Assembly (NCBI RefSeq): GCF_008831265.1
Contig: NZ_VTTH01000005.1
Location: forward strand, 310,001 to 374,000
From: Lacisediminimonas profundi
Lineage (GTDB): Bacteria > Pseudomonadota > Gammaproteobacteria > Burkholderiales > Burkholderiaceae_D
Direction: 5' to 3'
DNA length: 64,000 nt
The notes under the pieces are model-generated. The model had not been told where the DNA came from, did not search any database, and saw only the letters and a list, made by a program, of their open reading frames with translations. The position numbers were made by a program, and so were the translations under genes. Below, in pieces: positions 26,149-35,389 of the stretch. How positions within the stretch are numbered: position 1 is the first letter of the stretch; the number at the start of each line of letters is the position of its first letter.

Positions 26149-27113
26149 TCAGGCTTGATCCCGGTCCGTTTGACGAAGTCACCCCATTTTTTCAATTCGC
26201 CTTCGACAAAGCTGCGGAATTCCGCCGGCGGATTTCCGCCCGGTACCGCGCCGATGGTTTCGAATTTTTTCATGACCGCCGGGTTTTTGAATCCCTCGCG
26301 CAAGGCCGCTGCGATGCGGTTGACGATGGCCGGCGAGGTGCCTGCAGGTGCAAACAGCCCGCTCCATCCCTCGACGTTGAAGCCTGGCAATCCGGACTCC
26401 GCAATGGTGGGGACGTCTGGCGTCTGCGCATAGCGCTTCCCGCTGGTCAGCGCGATCGGACGCAGGCGGCCGCTGCCAACCCACTGCAGCGCATCGGAAT
26501 AGTTTGCGAAGGTGAGTTGCACCTCGCCCGCAACGGTGGCAGCCACCGCCGGCGCACCTCCCTTGTACTGGATGTGCATCATGTCTATGCCAGCCATCTG
26601 CTTGAAGATTTCACCGCTGTACTGGGTCAGCCCGCCAGCCCCGGAAAAATTCAGCTTGCCCGGCTGCGCCTTGGCCAGTGCAATCAGTTCCGGCACCGTC
26701 TTGACCGGCAGGCTGGGATGCACCATCAACATCATCGGATTGGTGTTGATGAGAGTGATCGGCGCGAAGTCCTTCACACCGTCGTATTTGACGTTGGAAA
26801 GGAACTGATTAAGCGTTTGCGGCGCAGCCAGGCCGAGCAGTAACGTATAGCCGTCCGGTGCCGCCCGGGCAACATACTCGGTGCCCAGGCTGCCGCTGGC
26901 GCCCGACTTGTTGACCACGATGACGTTCGCCTTCACCGCATCCTGCAGAATCGGCTGGATGATGCGCGCGACAATGTCGCCGATGCCGCCCGGCGCGTAA
27001 GGAACGATGATCTCGATAGTGCGGCTGGGCCAGTTCTGCGCTTGCGCCAGCGGCGCGCAAAGCAGCAACGACGACAGGGCGGTCATGCAGAGCCGCCGGG
27101 TCCGATTCAGCAT
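26145..27113 (-). CDS. TctC/Bug-family periplasmic binding protein
   Basis: This 322-residue exported solute-binding protein of the Bug family is greatly expanded in Burkholderiales. The signal peptide ends near PLAQAQ. Family marks are WPSRTIEIIVPYAPGGIGD near residue 28 and TEYVARAAPDGYTLLLG near 78. The family binds carboxylates, often aromatic. No TctA or TctB membrane genes are adjacent, as is common for orphan Bug proteins. It lies between the sulfurtransferase and the dioxygenase, so it may capture the dioxygenase substrate (inference). Confidence 0.92.
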   Translation of the reverse strand: MLNRTRRLCMTALSSLLLCAPLAQAQNWPSRTIEIIVPYAPGGIGDIVARIIQPILQDAVKANVIVVNKSGASGSLGTEYVARAAPDGYTLLLGLAAPQTLNQFLSNVKYDGVKDFAPITLINTNPMMLMVHPSLPVKTVPELIALAKAQPGKLNFSGAGGLTQYSGEIFKQMAGIDMMHIQYKGGAPAVAATVAGEVQLTFANYSDALQWVGSGRLRPIALTSGKRYAQTPDVPTIAESGLPGFNVEGWSGLFAPAGTSPAIVNRIAAALREGFKNPAVMKKFETIGAVPGGNPPAEFRSFVEGELKKWGDFVKRTGIKPE

Positions 27114-27152
27114 TGATGTCTCCTAGGTTAGGCTGCCTCTCCGGGCAGTCGG

Positions 27153-27677
27153 TTAGAACGGGATGACCAGCAGCGTATCGAGGCTGCGTGAGTCGAGCAC
27201 GACTTTCCTTCTGGTGAAAAAGGGCTCGCCTTCCGCCAGCGATACCGTGTCGAGGTATTTTCCGGTTGCGAACAGTTCGGCCGCGCCGGTGTACATGGTG
27301 CGGTAGATCGCGAAATTGCTGCGCAGGCTGTAGCTGGCAGGCCCCTCCTCCCGGATTTCCGGGCGTCCGGTAAGGTGGCAGTAGACGTGCTGCTCGAAGA
27401 TGTTGGCGGTCTTCATTGCCTTGATGCGGTCTTCCAGCATGCCACGGCCCTCGCAATACATGATGCCGATCGGCAGGCCGGCTTCAACATTCTGGCGGGT
27501 GGTGATCTCGTATACGCAGCGTTCGGCAAAGAAGCCGGGCCAGCTGTCGATGTCGCCGTCGTCAATCTGGTGGCAGTAGCCGGCCAGGAAGTCTTCCAGG
27601 CGCTGCCGTACCTCCTGCGGCACGCGGCCGCCTGCTGCTGCACATGTGCTGTCCGGCCTTTCCATCACTACGCTCAT
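27153..27677 (-). CDS. Aromatic-ring-hydroxylating dioxygenase beta subunit
   Basis: This 174-residue protein of the SnoaL-like/NTF2 fold is the structural beta subunit of Rieske non-heme iron oxygenases. Recognisable stretches are FLAGYCHQIDDGDIDSWPGF and the C-terminal VSLAEGEPFFTRRKVVLDSR. It overlaps the alpha-subunit stop by ATGA, so the two are translationally coupled. No ferredoxin or reductase gene is in the neighbourhood, so electron supply must come from elsewhere. Confidence 0.92.
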   Translation of the reverse strand: MSVVMERPDSTCAAAGGRVPQEVRQRLEDFLAGYCHQIDDGDIDSWPGFFAERCVYEITTRQNVEAGLPIGIMYCEGRGMLEDRIKAMKTANIFEQHVYCHLTGRPEIREEGPASYSLRSNFAIYRTMYTGAAELFATGKYLDTVSLAEGEPFFTRRKVVLDSRSLDTLLVIPF

Positions 27678-28933
27678 TTGAACCCCATGATTTCGCGATA
27701 ACCGTGCCAGAAGCCGCGCACTGCGGCTTCGGTCGCCCGGGAAGATTCGTTGGACTCGGCCACCTTGCCGCCCATTTCGATGAAGGCTTCGGCGTCCGGG
27801 CTCGATTTCGTGCCGCGCTGGACAAAGGAATTGATGCAGCCATCTTCCAGCGCCACCAGGCCGGCCGCGCCCGTCAGGTTGCTCTGCATGACGCGCATCC
27901 TGGTCTGCTCTTCGGTGTCGGTCTCGTATCCGAGGAAAATCCAGTAGAGCTCAGTCTTGTCGACGCCGCGCGGGACGAAGATGCGGACCGCCAGCGAGTT
28001 CAGCGTCAGCTGCGACACGAAGTTCGGGAACACGGTCTGGATGCTGTGCGTGATGTTGTCGTCGAACCCGTTCCAGGCATCCAGCAGTTGCGGCGCAGCC
28101 AGCGCGGACTCGTAGCGTGCCGAGTGAACCTGCGCCTGCTTGTACTCGTCTGCAACGTCCAGCGTCGCCCGCTTGGCGTAGCTGATGTGATGCCACTTCT
28201 TGTCCGACAGCACGATGCCGCCATCCATGTCGAGCCGATTGACCTTGAAGGTCGTGTAGAAGGTATGCAGCAGGGTCGCGTGGTAGGAGTCGCGCACGTT
28301 CTCCGCATACAACTTCCAGTTGTTGTGGATGATCTGGCTGTGGGTGCCAAGTATCTTCAGCGGATGATCCATGTTCCTGGCGAGGAAACGCATGATGCTC
28401 TCGCCCAGGTATTCTTCCAGCGGTGGCGTCTCTTCAGAGAAGGTGCCGAAGATGATGCCGGAGAAGGTCGCCACCTTGATCCGCTGCAGCCGGTGGCTGG
28501 CGACGTCGAAGTCGTCCGGCATGCCGCCCTTGCCGCGTATGCCGTTGCAGAAGGCAACGCTCTTGAGCTGTCCGTCCAGCGAGTAGTTCCAGGCGTGGTA
28601 GACGCAGGAAAGAGACTCGACATTGTCGCGTTCCTTCAGGCATACCAGCGCGCCCTTGTGCGCGCAGCGGTTGACCATCGCATGGATCTTGCCGGTCTCG
28701 TCGCGGGTGACGATGATCGGCGTGTCGCCGATCCAGGTAGTGCGCACGTCGCCCTTGTTGGGGATTTCGACTTCCAGGCACAGGTAATTCCAGATCGGTC
28801 CGCGGAAGATTTTCTTCTGTTCGGCTTCGTAGATTTCCTGATCAGAGAAAACCTGGAAAGGCACCCGCGTGACACCCTCCTCTGGCCACGAAACCAGGGG
28901 TTGCTCGGCAGGCGGAAAAGTTCTGGCGTTCAT
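27674..28933 (-). CDS. Rieske non-heme iron dioxygenase alpha subunit
   Basis: This 419-residue catalytic subunit has the Rieske [2Fe-2S] motif as CAHKG near residue 90 and CVYHAW near 110, with exactly 17 residues between. The mononuclear iron site shows in ENVRDSYHATLLHTFY. The enzyme adds dioxygen to an aromatic carboxylate or related ring using electrons from a reductase. The start MNARTFPP at 28933 is supported by GAAGG six bases upstream; an earlier ATG at 28939 is closer to it. The gene is divergent from a LysR regulator, its probable controller. Confidence 0.94.
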   Translation of the reverse strand: MNARTFPPAEQPLVSWPEEGVTRVPFQVFSDQEIYEAEQKKIFRGPIWNYLCLEVEIPNKGDVRTTWIGDTPIIVTRDETGKIHAMVNRCAHKGALVCLKERDNVESLSCVYHAWNYSLDGQLKSVAFCNGIRGKGGMPDDFDVASHRLQRIKVATFSGIIFGTFSEETPPLEEYLGESIMRFLARNMDHPLKILGTHSQIIHNNWKLYAENVRDSYHATLLHTFYTTFKVNRLDMDGGIVLSDKKWHHISYAKRATLDVADEYKQAQVHSARYESALAAPQLLDAWNGFDDNITHSIQTVFPNFVSQLTLNSLAVRIFVPRGVDKTELYWIFLGYETDTEEQTRMRVMQSNLTGAAGLVALEDGCINSFVQRGTKSSPDAEAFIEMGGKVAESNESSRATEAAVRGFWHGYREIMGFK

Positions 28934-29068
28934 CTGCATCCTTCGTCGCTGGTGGATCGGCCGCAGCTGTTGCACCGCCGCCGTTGCAAACGACTATAAG
29001 GTTCCGCGCGCCATTGTTCAATACGATAATATTTATATGCTCATCTCCTTTTGCGATAAAGTTCCAAC
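28934..29068. promoter_or_regulatory. Divergent promoter region between dioxygenase and LysR genes
   Basis: This 135-bp AT-richer stretch includes GATAATATTTATATG. A LysR protein would be expected to bind here, but a clean T-N11-A palindrome could not be assigned with confidence. Confidence 0.5.
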
Positions 29069-30019
29069 ATGAACATGGACCTTCACCTGCTGCAGGTATT
29101 CCTCGCCGTCTACGAACGCCGCAATGTGGGCGAAGCGGCCAACGCGCTCGAAATGAGCCAGCCGGGCCTGAGCACGGCGCTGGCGCGCCTGCGCCGGATC
29201 CTGCAGGACCCACTTTTCGTCAAGACCGCGCGCGGCATGGAACCCACTGCCCGCGCGCACGGACTGGTGACGCCGATCCGTTCCATCGTCCATTCGATCA
29301 ATACCGACTTGCTGGTAGCACCCGATTTTGTGCCCGCCACCTCAACCCGCGAATTTCGCATTGCATTGTCGGACATCGGCGAAGGCATCTACCTGCCGTT
29401 CGCAGTGCGCAGCATCCAGGAAATGGCGCCGTCGGTTTCGCTGCGCTCTCTGTTCATGCCGCCCAAGCGGCTGGAAGAGGAAATGGCAGCGGGGCGGGTA
29501 GACCTGGCGATCGGCTATTTTCCCGACATCAAGGGCAGCCAATTTTTCCAGCGCCGCATCGGCCTGCATTCCTTCGCCTGCCTGGTCCGCACGGACCATC
29601 CTGAAGTCGGACGCCAGCTGAGCATGAAGCAGTTCAGCGAGCTCGGACATGTGATCGTCGAGGCGCCGGGACGGAGCCAGGAAGTGTTCGAAACATTCCT
29701 GCGCAAAAAGCAGGTGGAGCGCAGGATCGTCCTTAGCACGCCGCACTTCATGAGCGTGCCCGTGATCGTCGCGGGCAGCAGCTCGATCGCGGTGGTGCCG
29801 CAGGCGCTGGCCGATTTTGTCGTGCACCACCCGGATATCCGCCAGGTCGGCCTGCCCTTCGTTCCGCCCACTTTCCAGGTCAACCTGTACTGGCACCGCA
29901 GCGGCCAACTCGATGCCGCCAACCAGTGGCTGCGCGAAACCCTGATCTCGCACTTCGACGTAATCCGCCAGCGCGCCTACGACCGCAACGGCAAGCGCCG
30001 CCAAGCCACGACGGGGTGA
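29069..30019 (+). CDS. LysR-family transcriptional regulator
   Basis: This 316-residue protein has the N-terminal winged helix-turn-helix (LQVFLAVYERRNVGEAANAL, then MSQPGLSTALARLRRILQDP) and a LysR substrate domain. It is divergent from the dioxygenase genes and probably activates them in response to an aromatic inducer (inference from position). ATGs at 29069 and 29075 are both possible; neither has a good Shine-Dalgarno sequence. The C-terminal tail is basic (RNGKRRQATTG). Confidence 0.92.
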   Translation: MNMDLHLLQVFLAVYERRNVGEAANALEMSQPGLSTALARLRRILQDPLFVKTARGMEPTARAHGLVTPIRSIVHSINTDLLVAPDFVPATSTREFRIALSDIGEGIYLPFAVRSIQEMAPSVSLRSLFMPPKRLEEEMAAGRVDLAIGYFPDIKGSQFFQRRIGLHSFACLVRTDHPEVGRQLSMKQFSELGHVIVEAPGRSQEVFETFLRKKQVERRIVLSTPHFMSVPVIVAGSSSIAVVPQALADFVVHHPDIRQVGLPFVPPTFQVNLYWHRSGQLDAANQWLRETLISHFDVIRQRAYDRNGKRRQATTG

Positions 30020-30023
30020 TCAA

Positions 30024-30222
30024 TTACGAGAACTCCGCATAGGGCCAGCGTTCACGTGCATCGACGAACGATGAACCCGCTCGCCACAGCCGGACCAGGA
30101 ACCCCAGGCTGGACGCGACGTTCAGCGCATTCGGCACAGCGAGCACGGCGCGCTGGTCAACGAAGTGGTGATAGTCCCCGGACTGAGAGTCCGGCCGCAC
30201 CGTGGCCGCACGTCGCCAGCCT
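30024..30222 (-). pseudogene. Remnant of a ceramidase-like membrane protein gene
   Basis: On the minus strand one frame reads GDYHHFVDQRAVLAVPNALN, then VASSLGFLV, then RLWRAGSSFVDARERWPYAE and ends in a stop at 30024. This resembles the N-terminal part of bacterial alkaline-ceramidase-like membrane proteins, in which a YHxFADxR...GIPNxxNVxSNxPF stretch is followed by a membrane helix and later ERWPY. The helix between GFLV and RLW appears to be missing, and the rest of the protein is absent. It is a short internally deleted relic at the edge of the ligase gene; the assignment is from memory of the family. Confidence 0.45.
30178..30194. terminator. Hairpin between convergent LysR and ligase genes
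   Basis: CCGGACT and AGTCCGG pair perfectly with a 3-nt loop. It lies between two convergent genes. No T-tract follows in either direction. Confidence 0.4.
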
Positions 30223-31914
30223 TCACTCGGCCTGCCAGATCACCTCGCGGCCTGAGGACTCCCAGCGCTCGTACTGCGCAGAATAGACCTCATCGATGCG
30301 CTTGCGCTTGACCTTGAAGGTGGGCGTGATGATGTCGCTCTCTACCGTCCACGGCGTGGTCACGACAACCAGCCGGGACAGTTGCTGCTGCAGATCCAGC
30401 GTCGCGTTTACGCGGCGCAGGTGCTCAGCCAGCGAGCGCTCCAGCTCGGCCCGCGCTGCGGGGTTGCCGGCGCGTGCGGCGGCCTCGGCATTGAGCATCA
30501 CGATGCCCAGCGGCTGGCTCAGGTTGGCGCCGGTGACGACACAGGCTTCCACCGCAGCGTGCATCCCCAGCTTGTCCTCGATCGGCGCCGGCGCGACGTA
30601 GTTGCCCTTGCTGGTCTTGAACAGGTCCTTCAGGCGGCCGGTGATGCGCAGGTTGCCGTGCGCGTCCACCTGGCCCGTGTCGCCGGTGCGCAACCAGCCG
30701 TCTGCGGTGAAGGTCTCGCGGGTCAGTTCCGGCTGCTTGTAGTAGCCCCGCATCAGCGCGGCGCTGCGCATCTGGATCTCGCCGGTCCGGGCATCGATGC
30801 GCGACTCGACGCCGTCGTAGGTCGGACCCACCGTGCCCTGCTGGTTGTGGCCCGGCACGGTGAGGTGCGAGATGGCCAGGTTTTCGGTCATACCGTAGCC
30901 TTCGTTGATCGGAAGGCCGAGTTTTCGATACCAGGCCAGCAGTGCCAGCGGCATCGGCGCCGCACCGCCCACCGCAATCCTGCATTGCTCCAGGCCCAGC
31001 GCCTTGAGTACCTTGCGCCGCACCAGGCCACCGATGATCGGGATCGACAGCAGGCGTTCGAGCCTGGCCGGCGGCAGCTTGTGGTGCACGCCGCTCTGGA
31101 ACTTGACCCACAGGCGCGGCACCGAGAAGAAGATGGTCGGGCGGGCGCGCTGCAGGTCGGCCATGAAGGACTCGACCGATTCGGCAAAGTACACGCGCAT
31201 GCCGGTGTGCAGCCAGCCATGCTCAACCAGCACGCGCTCGACCACGTGAGCCAGCGGCAGGTACGACAGCATGCGGTCCCCGGCCGTCATCGGGATGCGC
31301 TTGAGGCCGGTTTCCAGTGCCCAGGCGAAGTTGCCGAAACTGTGCATCACGCCCTTGGGTCGGCCGGTGGTGCCCGAGGTGTAGATCAGCGTGGCCAGTT
31401 CGTCAGCGCCGCGCGTCGCTTCGCCCTGCAGCGGCGGGTTGCGCGCACAGATCACATCCCAGCCCTCGCAGCCCAGGATCACATCCGGCGGCGATAGCGG
31501 GTAGCTGATGCACGGCAGGCCGGCCGGCACGCCTGGCTTCATGCCCTCCCAGCCGTCGAGCTTGCCGATGAAGCAGGCCCGAGCCTCACTGTGGGTCAGA
31601 ATGTACTCGACTGTGGCGGTCGACAAGGTCGGGTACAGCGGCACCGAGACATGACCGGCCATCCAGATGGCCAGGTCGCTCATCAACCACCAGGCGCAGT
31701 TCTTGGACAGGATCGCCACCTTCGAGCCCGGCTCCCAGCCCTGGACCTTCAGATGGGCAGCCATGCGGCGCACCTCGTCGGCCACCTGGGCCCAGGTGAA
31801 GTCACGGACCACGCCACCGCCCATCGGCTGGCTCAGCGCGATGCGGTCAGGCGCGACCCTCTCCCAGTGGAGCAGGCGTTGCAGGGCCAGCGATTCGGGT
31901 TTGGCAGCATTCAT
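30223..31914 (-). CDS. Long-chain acyl-CoA synthetase-type AMP-binding enzyme
   Basis: This 563-residue member of the ANL superfamily has P-loop LIYTSGTTGRPKGVMHSFGN near residue 180, GYGMTENLAIS near 340, and the hinge/A8 region WLRTGDTGQVDAHGNLRITGR followed by KDLFKTSKGNYVAP with the catalytic Lys context. These resemble long-chain fatty acyl-CoA ligases (FAA/FadD15-like, GRLKDLFKTSKG). The start MNAAKPES at 31914 has AAAGGA seven bases upstream. It is divergent, across 433 bp, from the ACP-FAAL-PlsC fusion, suggesting shared lipid metabolism. Confidence 0.9.
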   Translation of the reverse strand: MNAAKPESLALQRLLHWERVAPDRIALSQPMGGGVVRDFTWAQVADEVRRMAAHLKVQGWEPGSKVAILSKNCAWWLMSDLAIWMAGHVSVPLYPTLSTATVEYILTHSEARACFIGKLDGWEGMKPGVPAGLPCISYPLSPPDVILGCEGWDVICARNPPLQGEATRGADELATLIYTSGTTGRPKGVMHSFGNFAWALETGLKRIPMTAGDRMLSYLPLAHVVERVLVEHGWLHTGMRVYFAESVESFMADLQRARPTIFFSVPRLWVKFQSGVHHKLPPARLERLLSIPIIGGLVRRKVLKALGLEQCRIAVGGAAPMPLALLAWYRKLGLPINEGYGMTENLAISHLTVPGHNQQGTVGPTYDGVESRIDARTGEIQMRSAALMRGYYKQPELTRETFTADGWLRTGDTGQVDAHGNLRITGRLKDLFKTSKGNYVAPAPIEDKLGMHAAVEACVVTGANLSQPLGIVMLNAEAAARAGNPAARAELERSLAEHLRRVNATLDLQQQLSRLVVVTTPWTVESDIITPTFKVKRKRIDEVYSAQYERWESSGREVIWQAE

Positions 31915-32347
31915 GGCACGTCCTTTCGATGATCTGATAGCGGGCCTCGACAGCGGCCGCGCACCGCCCCGGTGAACCCACGCGCCTTTGCGCACCATAT
32001 CGCCCTCCGCCGCCGGCAGCCTTGCTTCCGGTCAACTCGCCGCCAGACAACCCTCGCCGTCCAGGTGGCGTGCGTCCGTGTCGACGGGCACGAGTTCGAT
32101 GGCGAGCCAAAGACCAGGACCCTCATGCAAGAAAAGCTCGGGAATTCGGCGCTGGCAGGCTATTGCCCCTGAATCCGCCGGTTACCCAAGCCAGGCGATC
32201 GGGTGAAGCGGTGCTGGTGTTCGTTCGCTTGATGCAAGACAAGCGCCCGGCTATTCCTTGGTGTTAAATCGTTGCCTGGCACGCGGGGGTGCACGAGCAG
32301 TCGGCTCAGAATGACGCGCCCCGGTGCTGAATGGAACAGCGCTGGCA
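31915..32347. other. 433-bp divergent intergenic region between lipid genes
   Basis: No credible gene was found; short frames on both strands show no recognisable family. It must contain promoters for the ligase and the fusion gene, but no strong consensus could be picked. Confidence 0.45.
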
Positions 32348-35227
32348 ATGAACGAACCTCGACCGCAGCAAGACGGCCTGCACCCCGTCGAGCACGCGGG
32401 GTTAGCCCCTGCACCGAACCTGGAGGCGCTGGCACCGCGCCTGCTGGCGACGGTGCGTAGCCTGGCCGACGAGTTGCGTCCTCAGGCACGGCTGGGTGTC
32501 GCCCTGGGCCTGGACCACTCGCTTGAGCGTGACTACGGACTGGACAGCCTGGCGCGCGTCGAACTGATGGCCCGCATCGACCGCGATCTTGGCGTGTCTC
32601 TGGGCGAAGCCGCGCTCACCGAGGCGGAGACGCCGCGCGACCTGCTACGCTTCATCACGCGCACCAGGGGCCCTGTTGGCGAACCGGCGCACCCGGTCGT
32701 CGCGCGCGCCACAGAAGCAGGCAACTCGCATGGGGCCGTCGCTGACGACTATCCACCGGACTCCGTGCAAACGCTGATGGAGGTGTTCGACTGGCATCTG
32801 CAGCGCCACCCGCAGCGCGTGCTGATCACGCTGTACGAGGAAGGTCATCAGTCCATCGATCTGCGCTACGCCGACCTGCACCACGATGCCCTCAAGCTGG
32901 CTTCGGGCTTGCGCGCCCTCGGACTGGAGCAGGGCGACAAGGTGGCGATCATGCTGCCCACCGGGCGCGATTTCTTTGCCGCGTTTTTCGGCACGCTGTA
33001 CGCAGGCGCCGTCCCGGTGCCGCTGTATCCACCGGCGCGGCCCTCCCAACTTGAGGATCACCTGAAACGAATTGGCGGCATCATGCGCAATGCGCAGACG
33101 CGCGCGCTGGTGACGGTTGAACGCGCCAAGCCGCTGGCCCACTTGCTGCGGGCGCAGGTCGAAACCCTGCAGACGGTCAGCACGGTGGCTGACCTGTCGC
33201 TGGCCGATGCACTCGCAGCGCCTGCAGAACTTGTCGCATTGGACATCGCGCTCCTGCAATACACCTCGGGCAGCACCGGCGACCCCAAGGGCGTGATCCT
33301 GACCCATGCCAACCTGCTGGCGAACCTGCGCGCGATGTGGCGCGCAACCAGGGTCAGCAGCAGCGACACCTTCGTTTCCTGGCTGCCGCTGTACCACGAC
33401 ATGGGCTTGATCGGCGCCTGCCTGGGCGGCTTGTACATCGGCTTTCACCTGGTGCTGATGTCGCCGCTGGCGTTTTTGGCACGGCCCGCACGCTGGCTGG
33501 AGACCATCCACCGGCACGGCGGCACGGTGTCGCCGGCGCCCAACTTCGCCTACGAGTTGTGTCTGGCCAAGGTCAGCGACGCCGATCTGGCGGCGCTGGA
33601 CCTCTCAACCTGGCGGCTGGCATTCAATGGCGCCGAACCGGTGAGCCCCGACACGCTGGAGCGCTTTGCGGCACGTTTCGCCCCCTGCGGCTTCCAACGA
33701 GCGGCGTTGACGCCGGTGTACGGGCTGGCCGAGAGCACGGTCGGCCTGGCGTTTCCGCCGCCAGGTCGCGGCCCGCTGATCGACCGCATCGATCGGACCG
33801 CGCTGGCGCAGGACGGCGTGGCCGTTCCGGCGCGGCCCGACGATGCGCAGCCACTGCGCATCGTCTCCTGCGGCTTGCCATTGCCCGGCCACGAGTTGCG
33901 CGTGGTCGACCCCGGCGGGCGCGAGTTGCCTGAGCGCGAGCAGGGGCGCGTGCAGTTTTGCGGCCCGTCCAGCACCCAGGGCTACCTGAACAACCCCAGT
34001 GCCAATCAGCGCCTGTTCAATGGCGCCTGGCTCAATACCGGCGACCTCGGCTACATGGCGGGCGGCGAGTTATTCCTCACCGGGCGCGAGAAGGACATCA
34101 TCATCCGCGGCGGCTTCAACATCCACCCGCAGGAACTGGAGACCGCAGTAGCCGACATGGCCGGCGTGCGCAAGGGCTGCGTGGTGGTGTTCGCCGCAAG
34201 TGACCGGCGCAGCGGCACCGAACGGCTGGTGGTGCTGGCAGAGACGCGCTTGCGTGAACCGGCGCAGCGCCAGCAGTTGGTGCAGGCCATCACGGCGCTA
34301 TCAGCGACGCTGCTGGGCGCACCCGCCGATGACGTGGTGCTGGCGCCGCCGCGCACGGTACTGAAGACCAGCAGCGGCAAGGTCCGTCGCGCCGCCTGCC
34401 GTGAACTCTATGAGCAGGGCCGGCTTGGCGTGACGCAACGCCCGCCCTGGCAGCAATGGGTCGTATTGGCGGCGTCGGCGGCGGCGGCGCGCGCCCGCCA
34501 CGCGCTGCACGCGACGGTGCGCCTGGCGTGGGGCCTGTGGGCCTGGACGGTGTTCTGCACGCTCGCTTCCATGGCATGGGCTGGGGTAATGGTGTTGCCC
34601 GGCGTGGCACGGCGCCGGCGTGTCACACGCGCGCTGTCGCGCGCCGCGATCCGCCTGCTCGGCCTGCCGCTGCGGGTGGACGGGCTGGAGCGGCTGCCCT
34701 CGGTGGGGCCGCGCATCGTCGTCGTCAACCACGCCAGCTATGTCGATGCAATCCTGTTGGGTGCCGTGCTGCCGGCCCAGTTTTCCTTCGCCACCAAGCG
34801 CGAGTTGGCCGATGTGGCGCTGCTCGGCGCGGCGCTGCGCCGGCTGGACATGGCCTTCGTCGAACGCTTCGATCCAGGGCAAGGCGTCGAGGACACCCGG
34901 GCCCTGCAGGCGCGTGTGCGTGCCGGCGAATCAATCGTGTTCTTCCCCGAAGGCGGGCTGCGTCGGGCCAGTGGCCTGCAGCCATTCAAGCTCGGCGCCT
35001 TTGTGGTTGCCACTGAGACCGCAACGCCGCTGGTGCCCGTCACGCTCAACGGCACCCGCTCGTTGCTGCGCGACGGGGTCTGGCTGCCCCAGCGCAGCGC
35101 GGTCCAGGTGACGATCAGTGCGCCGATCATGGCGGCGGCTTCGGGCTGGAGCGGCGCGCTCGAGCTGCGCGATGCGGCGCGCAGCGCGATGGCCGCCAGC
35201 CTGAAAGAGAGCGCGCTTGATGTTTGA
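32348..35227 (+). CDS. ACP - fatty-acyl-AMP ligase - PlsC acyltransferase fusion
   Basis: This 959-residue three-part enzyme starts with an acyl-carrier-protein domain (residues about 25-110) with phosphopantetheine Ser67 in YGLDSLARVEL. A FAAL-type adenylation domain follows (about 130-690), with P-loop YTSGSTGDPKGV near 304 and GREKDIIIRGGFNIHPQELE near 580. A lysophospholipid acyltransferase domain ends it (about 720-950), with NHASYVD (HX4D) near 794 and FPEGG near 866. It could activate a free fatty acid, load it on its own ACP and transfer it to a lysolipid, as E. coli Aas does with the domains in another order. The start at 32348 or GTG 32324 is uncertain. Confidence 0.88.
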   Translation: MNEPRPQQDGLHPVEHAGLAPAPNLEALAPRLLATVRSLADELRPQARLGVALGLDHSLERDYGLDSLARVELMARIDRDLGVSLGEAALTEAETPRDLLRFITRTRGPVGEPAHPVVARATEAGNSHGAVADDYPPDSVQTLMEVFDWHLQRHPQRVLITLYEEGHQSIDLRYADLHHDALKLASGLRALGLEQGDKVAIMLPTGRDFFAAFFGTLYAGAVPVPLYPPARPSQLEDHLKRIGGIMRNAQTRALVTVERAKPLAHLLRAQVETLQTVSTVADLSLADALAAPAELVALDIALLQYTSGSTGDPKGVILTHANLLANLRAMWRATRVSSSDTFVSWLPLYHDMGLIGACLGGLYIGFHLVLMSPLAFLARPARWLETIHRHGGTVSPAPNFAYELCLAKVSDADLAALDLSTWRLAFNGAEPVSPDTLERFAARFAPCGFQRAALTPVYGLAESTVGLAFPPPGRGPLIDRIDRTALAQDGVAVPARPDDAQPLRIVSCGLPLPGHELRVVDPGGRELPEREQGRVQFCGPSSTQGYLNNPSANQRLFNGAWLNTGDLGYMAGGELFLTGREKDIIIRGGFNIHPQELETAVADMAGVRKGCVVVFAASDRRSGTERLVVLAETRLREPAQRQQLVQAITALSATLLGAPADDVVLAPPRTVLKTSSGKVRRAACRELYEQGRLGVTQRPPWQQWVVLAASAAAARARHALHATVRLAWGLWAWTVFCTLASMAWAGVMVLPGVARRRRVTRALSRAAIRLLGLPLRVDGLERLPSVGPRIVVVNHASYVDAILLGAVLPAQFSFATKRELADVALLGAALRRLDMAFVERFDPGQGVEDTRALQARVRAGESIVFFPEGGLRRASGLQPFKLGAFVVATETATPLVPVTLNGTRSLLRDGVWLPQRSAVQVTISAPIMAAASGWSGALELRDAARSAMAASLKESALDV

Positions 35228-35389
35228 ACTGCGCCAGAATCCGGCATGTCTGAGCCGAAGACACCGCGCCGCCGTGCATCCGTGCGCACACATTCAAGCA
35301 CCGGCTCGCCGCCCTTACGGTTCATCAAGTGACGCGGATGCTGCGCGCCCGAACATCGGCCGGAGTCGGCAACACCACCTGGAGTCTTC

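Noticed and set aside
31972..32172. 66-codon frame in the divergent lipid-gene gap
   Set aside because: There is no ribosome site, no family and no conserved motif. It was treated as non-coding.
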